DNA from: Campylobacter sp. RM16189 | Lineage (GTDB): Bacteria > Campylobacterota > Campylobacteria > Campylobacterales > Campylobacteraceae | Reading direction: 5' to 3' | Length of the DNA stretch: 64,000 bases | Assembly (NCBI RefSeq): GCF_012978815.1 | Contig: NZ_LIWR01000005.1 | Coordinates: forward strand, 129,763 to 193,762 | Part shown: piece after piece, positions 58,153-64,000 of the stretch | Layout: every line of letters starts with the position of its first letter | How positions within the stretch are numbered: position 1 is the stretch's first letter | Notes under the pieces: model-generated | The model's database searches: none | What the model was told of the DNA's origin: nothing | The model's input: the letters and a program-made list of their open reading frames with translations, nothing else | Position numbers and translations under genes: made by a program

Positions 58153-58665
58153 ATGAGTTACACATCAAATGGTTCAAAAGAGCGACAAGTAAGTAGTGAT
58201 GCTTTTTTGGTCTCAAAGACGGATACAAAAGGAAAAATAACATATTGTAATATGCCTTTTGCAGATATTGTTGGCGCTAAAAGTTCAGAACTTATAGGCA
58301 AACCGCATAATATAGTAAGACATCCTGATATGCCAAGAATTATTTTTAAATTTTTATGGGAATACATTAAAAACAAACAAGAAATTTTTGCATATGTCAA
58401 AAACAGAAGTTTTGACGGATCTTATTATTGGGTTTTTGCAAATGTTACCGCATCAATCGATGAAAAAGGCAACATCATAGGATATTACTCCGTACGCAGA
58501 AAACCAAATCCTAAAGCACTTGAAATAATAATACCTTTATATCAAAGGCTTTTAGATGCAGAAAAAAGTGGTGGAATAGATGCTTCAGGAAAACTGTTGA
58601 CGCAAATTTTACAAGAAAAAAATACAAGCTATGATGAGCTAATGAATAACTTACAAAGACTATAA
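58153..58665 (+). CDS. Aer/CetB-type PAS-domain protein, second copy
   Basis: A 170-residue soluble PAS protein closely similar to the one at 29231-29731. Shared stretches include [22 protein letters not shown] [28 protein letters not shown] and the tail [11 protein letters not shown]. It probably binds FAD for redox sensing. It follows ctsF by 17 bases with AAGAAGGAAA upstream and precedes a soluble chemoreceptor by 11 bases, so it is probably co-transcribed with both. Confidence 0.85.
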   Translation: MSYTSNGSKERQVSSDAFLVSKTDTKGKITYCNMPFADIVGAKSSELIGKPHNIVRHPDMPRIIFKFLWEYIKNKQEIFAYVKNRSFDGSYYWVFANVTASIDEKGNIIGYYSVRRKPNPKALEIIIPLYQRLLDAEKSGGIDASGKLLTQILQEKNTSYDELMNNLQRL

Positions 58666-58676
58666 AAGGAAAAATT

Positions 58677-59951
58677 ATGTTTTTTGGCAAAAAAGTAAAC
58701 TATGATGAAATTTTAAGCGTTATCTCACAAGCTAGAAACGGTATTTTAGAACCTAGAATTTTGGATATAGATCCAAATGAACCTATAGGTCAAATTGCGC
58801 TTGGGATCAATGATCTTCTAGATCAAATAGAAGCTTTGCAAAGAGAGATGGGCACATGCGTAAAATCAGCAGAAAATGGAATAGCCTATAGAAATATATT
58901 TGTAGAGGGTTTTAGAGGACTTTTTAAAAGCAATGCAGAGTCTATGAGTGAAGGCGTTGAGGGTATTAAAGCCGGACAAAAAGGTAAAACAAGAGGAGTT
59001 TTATCAGAGAAATTTAGCGAGCTTGGCAATGGAAATAGTGGCATTGTTGATGTTCAAAATGATCTTGATCAAAGTATCAAAAACTTAACAGAGATAGCTA
59101 CTATGGCTCAAGAGACATCGAACAGGGCTAGCGAAAGCATAGTAGCGGTAAATGAGCTCAGCTCAAATATGAGCGATTTGGAAAGCTTGATAACCGATTC
59201 AAGCGAAGCTATAAGAAACCTTACAAACAGAACTGATGAAATTTCATCAGTTGTAAATCTAATTAAAGATATAGCAGAGCAAACCAACCTTCTAGCCTTA
59301 AATGCAGCTATAGAAGCGGCACGTGCGGGAGAACACGGACGAGGATTTGCCGTAGTAGCAGATGAGGTGAGAAAACTAGCTGAAAATACACAAAAAGCAA
59401 CAAGTGAAATAGGAATAAATATCCAAACACTTCAACAACAGACAAACGAACTAAACGATAACTCAAATAAAATAACACAGATAGCCCAAGTAGCAAATGT
59501 AAGTGTTGCAAATTTCAGAGAGGCTATTAATGTATTTAGCCAAGGCGCTACAAAAACCGCTAAAATTTCAAAATATGTAGAGAATAAGACAGTTGGAATT
59601 ATAGGAAAAATAACCCAGGTAACATATCAACAAACTGCATACAATAACGTCATAAACGAAAGAGGAAATGATGAGGATATGCAAAAACAATCTGAACATA
59701 TGAGAAAATGGTATGAAAATGATTGCAAAAATTACTTTAGCAACTCAAAAAGCTATGACAAGATAAAACTTCCTGCAGATGAGATGAGTAGCTTGATTCA
59801 CAAAAATTTACAAGAGTCAGAAAATGGCTACTCGATGAAAGATATTTCAAAATTTGTAGATAGATTTACAAAACTAAAAGAGCTTAGCAGTAATACATTT
59901 AAGATCATTGATGCTATGGTTGAAGAGAGTATTTCAAACGATAAAAAATAA
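58677..59951 (+). CDS. Soluble chemoreceptor with CZB-like C-terminus
   Basis: A 424-residue methyl-accepting protein without transmembrane segments. The N-terminal 120 residues resemble a PAS-less linker, with [25 protein letters not shown] in part recurring in epsilonproteobacterial receptors. The signalling tip has [20 protein letters not shown] and [18 protein letters not shown]. The last 130 residues look like a chemoreceptor zinc-binding (CZB) domain, [12 protein letters not shown] to [19 protein letters not shown], but several expected His/Cys ligands seem missing. It probably signals for the adjacent PAS protein in the manner of TlpD or CetA. Confidence 0.85.
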   Translation: MFFGKKVNYDEILSVISQARNGILEPRILDIDPNEPIGQIALGINDLLDQIEALQREMGTCVKSAENGIAYRNIFVEGFRGLFKSNAESMSEGVEGIKAGQKGKTRGVLSEKFSELGNGNSGIVDVQNDLDQSIKNLTEIATMAQETSNRASESIVAVNELSSNMSDLESLITDSSEAIRNLTNRTDEISSVVNLIKDIAEQTNLLALNAAIEAARAGEHGRGFAVVADEVRKLAENTQKATSEIGINIQTLQQQTNELNDNSNKITQIAQVANVSVANFREAINVFSQGATKTAKISKYVENKTVGIIGKITQVTYQQTAYNNVINERGNDEDMQKQSEHMRKWYENDCKNYFSNSKSYDKIKLPADEMSSLIHKNLQESENGYSMKDISKFVDRFTKLKELSSNTFKIIDAMVEESISNDKK

Positions 59952-59956
59952 TTTAA

Positions 59957-59989
59957 TTACAAAAGAGATTTAATTAATCTCTTTTGTAA
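59957..59989. terminator. Bidirectional terminator between chemoreceptor and yqeY
   Basis: TTACAAAAGAGAT (59957-59969) and ATCTCTTTTGTAA (59977-59989) form a perfect 13-base stem with a 7-base loop between convergent genes. It begins 5 bases after the chemoreceptor stop and ends 10 bases before the end of the opposite gene. Confidence 0.85.
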
Positions 59990-59999
59990 ATTTATACAT

Positions 60000-60437
60000 T
60001 TAAGAAAGAAGTTTTTTAGCACACTTACTTATACTTTTTCCATCGCTTCTAGCGCCGATTTTTTCTTTTGCTATTTTCATTACTGCACCTATATTGGCTC
60101 CGCTTCCAAGCTCAGCTATTATCGCTTCTATCTCGGCTCTTAGCTCATCCTCGCTTAGATGTTTTGGCATGTATTCGCAGATAATCTTTATCTCGTTTTC
60201 TTCATTTTGCACCAAATCATCCCGGCCGCCTTTTTTATACTGCTCGACAGAGTCAATTCTACGTTTAATCTGAGTTTGGAGTATTGCAAGTACTTTTTCA
60301 TCGCTCATTTCAACTCTCTCATCAACCTCAACCTGTTTTATTGCAGAGTTTATAAGTCTTAATGTATCACGCTTGAAGTTGTCTTTTTCTTTCATAGCAG
60401 TCTTAATATCTTCTAAAATTCGCTCTCTAATAGTCAT
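60000..60437 (-). CDS. yqeY: GatB/YqeY domain protein
   Basis: A 145-residue protein of the YqeY family, similar to the C-terminal tail domain of GatB/GatE. It has IKTAMKEKDNFKRDTLRLINSAIKQ, the AILQTQIKRRIDSVEQY helix, ICEYMPKHLSEDEL and GANIGAVMKIAKEKI. A role in tRNA-dependent amidation has been suggested from GatB similarity but is not established. It is divergent from pdxJ. Confidence 0.9.
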   Translation of the reverse strand: MTIRERILEDIKTAMKEKDNFKRDTLRLINSAIKQVEVDERVEMSDEKVLAILQTQIKRRIDSVEQYKKGGRDDLVQNEENEIKIICEYMPKHLSEDELRAEIEAIIAELGSGANIGAVMKIAKEKIGARSDGKSISKCAKKLLS

Positions 60438-60513
60438 GGTATTATCCTTTAAAATTTGATTTTAGATTATAACAATTGTAAATTTAAAGCAAAATTTAAT
60501 ATAATCGTCTTAA

Positions 60514-62204
<1,691 letters not shown>

Positions 62205-62296
62205 AATCATATTTTATGTGCAAATGTCTTAAATTTTGGCTATTTTAAAAAATTATAGATATAATTATTATACTTTGACTTATTGTGGAGGTCACC

Positions 62297-63838
62297 TTGT
62301 CGCGCGATAATCTGTTCGCATTTATTGTATTTTCAATAGCTACTATAGGATTTTTTATCTGGGGGTACGAATACATCCCGTCTCACCACTTCTTACTATT
62401 TTTAATAGCCAGTATATTTGGTATATTTATGGCGTTTAATATCGGCGGCAACGACGTTGCAAACTCATTTGGAACAAGCGTCGGGGCAAAAACAGTTACG
62501 ATCAAACAAGCTCTTATAATAGCTGCCGTATTTGAGCTAAGTGGAGCTATTTTCGCCGGAGGAGAGGTTACAAAGACAATTAGAGAGGGTATTATACGCT
62601 TTCCTGAGACTGGAATTGACCCGATGCTCTTTGTGCTTATTATGATGTCAGCACTTTTAAGCTCTGGATTATGGCTATTTGTTGCCTCTAAAAAAGGACT
62701 TCCTATATCCACTACTCACTCTATAGTAGGAGGTATTGTAGGTGCTGGACTTACTATGGGTTTTATGACTATGGATGGAAAAGATGCTCTAGGAATGGTA
62801 TCTTGGCAGGGTATTGGAAGGATAGCTATCAGCTGGGTTATCTCTCCACTCCTTGGAGGAATTTTATCCTACTCGATATATAGCTACATAAAAACAAGGA
62901 TTATAAATCCGACTAGAATTTCCACAATTGAGCTTAAAAAGCTTAAAAAAGAGAGAAAGAGCTTTAAAGAGCAGTATCTAAGAGATCTAAAAACAAAGCC
63001 TGTAGAAGAGCAGATAAGAATACTAAGCAAAATAGCAATAATAGACGAAGAGAATATAGACGCTGAAAAAAGCGAATACAAGATGGCTATAAAATCTATG
63101 AAAGAGCGCGAAAAAACAATAGATACCTTTAGAGCTATGAGAAAGCATATCCCTATCGTAGCAGCAGTAGGAGCGATTATAATATCTGCGATGATGCTAT
63201 TTAAGGGGCTTAAACATCTAAATTTTGATGTAGGACTCATAGGAACCATCTGGATCATATGTGTTATAGGTATAGTAACATACCTTGCAACCTTGGCAAT
63301 GATAAATGTAATGAGTAAAAGCGATGCCGAAAAAAGCACAAATAGAATTTTCTCTTGGTTTCAAATTTTTACAGCCTCATCATTTGCCTTTTCCCATGGA
63401 GCAAACGATATAGCAAATGCTGTCGGACCTTTTGCAGCTATTTTAGACGTATTAAAAACCGGAAGCATAAACGCTACTGCACCTATTCCAAATATAGCCA
63501 TGATAACGTTTGGTATCGCACTCGTTGTAGGACTCTGGTTTTTAGGCAAAGAAGTTATCATGACCATAGGATCTAAACTTGCAGAGATACTGCCAACCAC
63601 TGGTTTTAGCGCCGAGCTTGGAGCTAGCGCTGTGATACTATTTGCTACAAAGCTTGGTATTCCTGTCTCCTCAACACATATTCTAATAGGAGCTGTTCTT
63701 GGAATAGGAGTCTTTAATAAGGATGCAAACTGGGCTATGGTCAAGCCTATCGTGCTTGCTTGGGTTATAACTCTACCGATAGCGGGCGGATCGGCGGCGA
63801 TAATTTATATGGTGCTTAAAAGCCTGCTTGGGCTATAA
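62297..63838 (+). CDS. pit: PiT-family inorganic phosphate transporter
   Basis: A 513-residue inner-membrane permease with about ten transmembrane segments in two homologous halves. The PHO4 signature occurs twice, as GGNDVANSFGTSVG and FSHGANDIANAVGPF. A charged cytoplasmic loop (about 210-285) separates the halves. I start at TTG 62297 (MSRDNLFAF) since GGAGG lies 5 bases upstream; an upstream GTG would place that GGAGG inside the gene. A TATAAT is at 62260-62265. The ion coupled to phosphate is not determined. Confidence 0.9.
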   Translation: MSRDNLFAFIVFSIATIGFFIWGYEYIPSHHFLLFLIASIFGIFMAFNIGGNDVANSFGTSVGAKTVTIKQALIIAAVFELSGAIFAGGEVTKTIREGIIRFPETGIDPMLFVLIMMSALLSSGLWLFVASKKGLPISTTHSIVGGIVGAGLTMGFMTMDGKDALGMVSWQGIGRIAISWVISPLLGGILSYSIYSYIKTRIINPTRISTIELKKLKKERKSFKEQYLRDLKTKPVEEQIRILSKIAIIDEENIDAEKSEYKMAIKSMKEREKTIDTFRAMRKHIPIVAAVGAIIISAMMLFKGLKHLNFDVGLIGTIWIICVIGIVTYLATLAMINVMSKSDAEKSTNRIFSWFQIFTASSFAFSHGANDIANAVGPFAAILDVLKTGSINATAPIPNIAMITFGIALVVGLWFLGKEVIMTIGSKLAEILPTTGFSAELGASAVILFATKLGIPVSSTHILIGAVLGIGVFNKDANWAMVKPIVLAWVITLPIAGGSAAIIYMVLKSLLGL

Positions 63839-63857
63839 AATTTCATTTTGATACTAT

Positions 63858-63886
63858 AAATTTGAGGCGAAATAAGCCTCAAATTT
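63858..63886. terminator. Terminator after the phosphate transporter
   Basis: AAATTTGAGGC (63858-63868) and GCCTCAAATTT (63876-63886) form a perfect 11-base stem with a 7-base loop, 19 bases past the transporter stop. It sits between convergent genes and can serve both directions. Confidence 0.8.
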
Positions 63887-63930
63887 TACTTCTTGTATTT
63901 TCTAAAGAATATATAGTTATTATATTAAGT

Positions 63931-64000
63931 TTAAATTTCATCAAGCAACCTTGAAAGTTTTGCACCATAAACTATATTAATTATTTTTGAAAATATCTTT
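63931..64000 (-). CDS. C-terminal end of an unidentified gene
   Basis: On the minus strand an open frame enters from the window edge and ends with IINIVYGAKLSRLLDEI and TAA. About 22 codons are visible, without stops and with ordinary composition. Too little is present to name it. The terminator at 63858-63886, placed as expected for a convergent gene, supports a real 3' end here. Confidence 0.45.
   Translation of the reverse strand, partial: KIFSKIINIVYGAKLSRLLDEI

Overview
This window is chromosomal DNA from an epsilonproteobacterium, almost certainly a Campylobacter. The DNA is AT-rich and genes are tightly packed, with many TGATG, ATGA and TAATG overlaps and frequent GTG or TTG starts. 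Several gene orders match those I recall from Campylobacter jejuni: flgH-pta-ackA; clpB/ctpA-purC-purS-purQ-(membrane protein)-plsC-htpG; pycA-small protein-bpt-J-domain protein; rpoN-lptB-tsaE-S4 and argG-rplI-hslV-hslU-era. The ttrBA genes, the extra receptor cassette and the MSHA-like cluster suggest a relative outside the jejuni/coli group, but I cannot name the species. I saw no prophage, insertion sequence or CRISPR array.

Layout. 1-2.4 kb: lpxD (cut by the window edge) and ilvBH, minus strand. 2.6-6.5 kb: flgH with a sigma-54 promoter, then divergent pta-ackA and a VOC protein. 6.6-11.6 kb: a ttrBA tetrathionate-reductase-like operon facing xerH across a short region with phased TTAAC half-sites. 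11.7-22.3 kb: clpB with a near-perfect sigma-70 promoter and a palindrome, ctpA, purCSQ, a BatD/SH3-like membrane protein, plsC, an ankyrin-like protein and htpG. 22.4-29.7 kb: a transmembrane chemoreceptor, a UvrD-type helicase, ftsW-murG, and an Aer/CetB-type PAS protein with an unknown partner. 29.8-35.3 kb: lemA with four tandem TPM-domain genes, a Cys-rich Sel1 protein and tRNA-Arg(GCG). 35.5-49.0 kb: pycA, bpt, a J-domain protein, rpoN, lptB, tsaE, an S4 protein, an inserted esterase/TonB-receptor cassette with a Fur box, argG, rplI, hslVU and era. 49.1-60 kb: an eight-gene MSHA-like apparatus matching the Campylobacter transformation (Cts) system, followed closely by a second PAS protein and a soluble chemoreceptor. 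60-64 kb: a YqeY protein, pdxJ-pdxA, a PiT phosphate transporter and the end of one more gene.

How it fits together. The respiratory part (Tat-exported TtrA/TtrB) and energy sensing (two PAS proteins, two chemoreceptors) suit a microaerobe with flexible electron acceptors. rpoN and the sigma-54 promoter of flgH belong to flagellar regulation. The Cts/MSHA machine has a secretin, an assembly ATPase, a GspF/PilC protein, inner-membrane assembly proteins and an ExeA-like ATPase, but no pilin in the window. The least explained parts are the LemA/TPM array, the PAS plus unknown-protein pair, the PAS-chemoreceptor pair attached to the Cts cluster, and a TtrBA pair without a membrane anchor.
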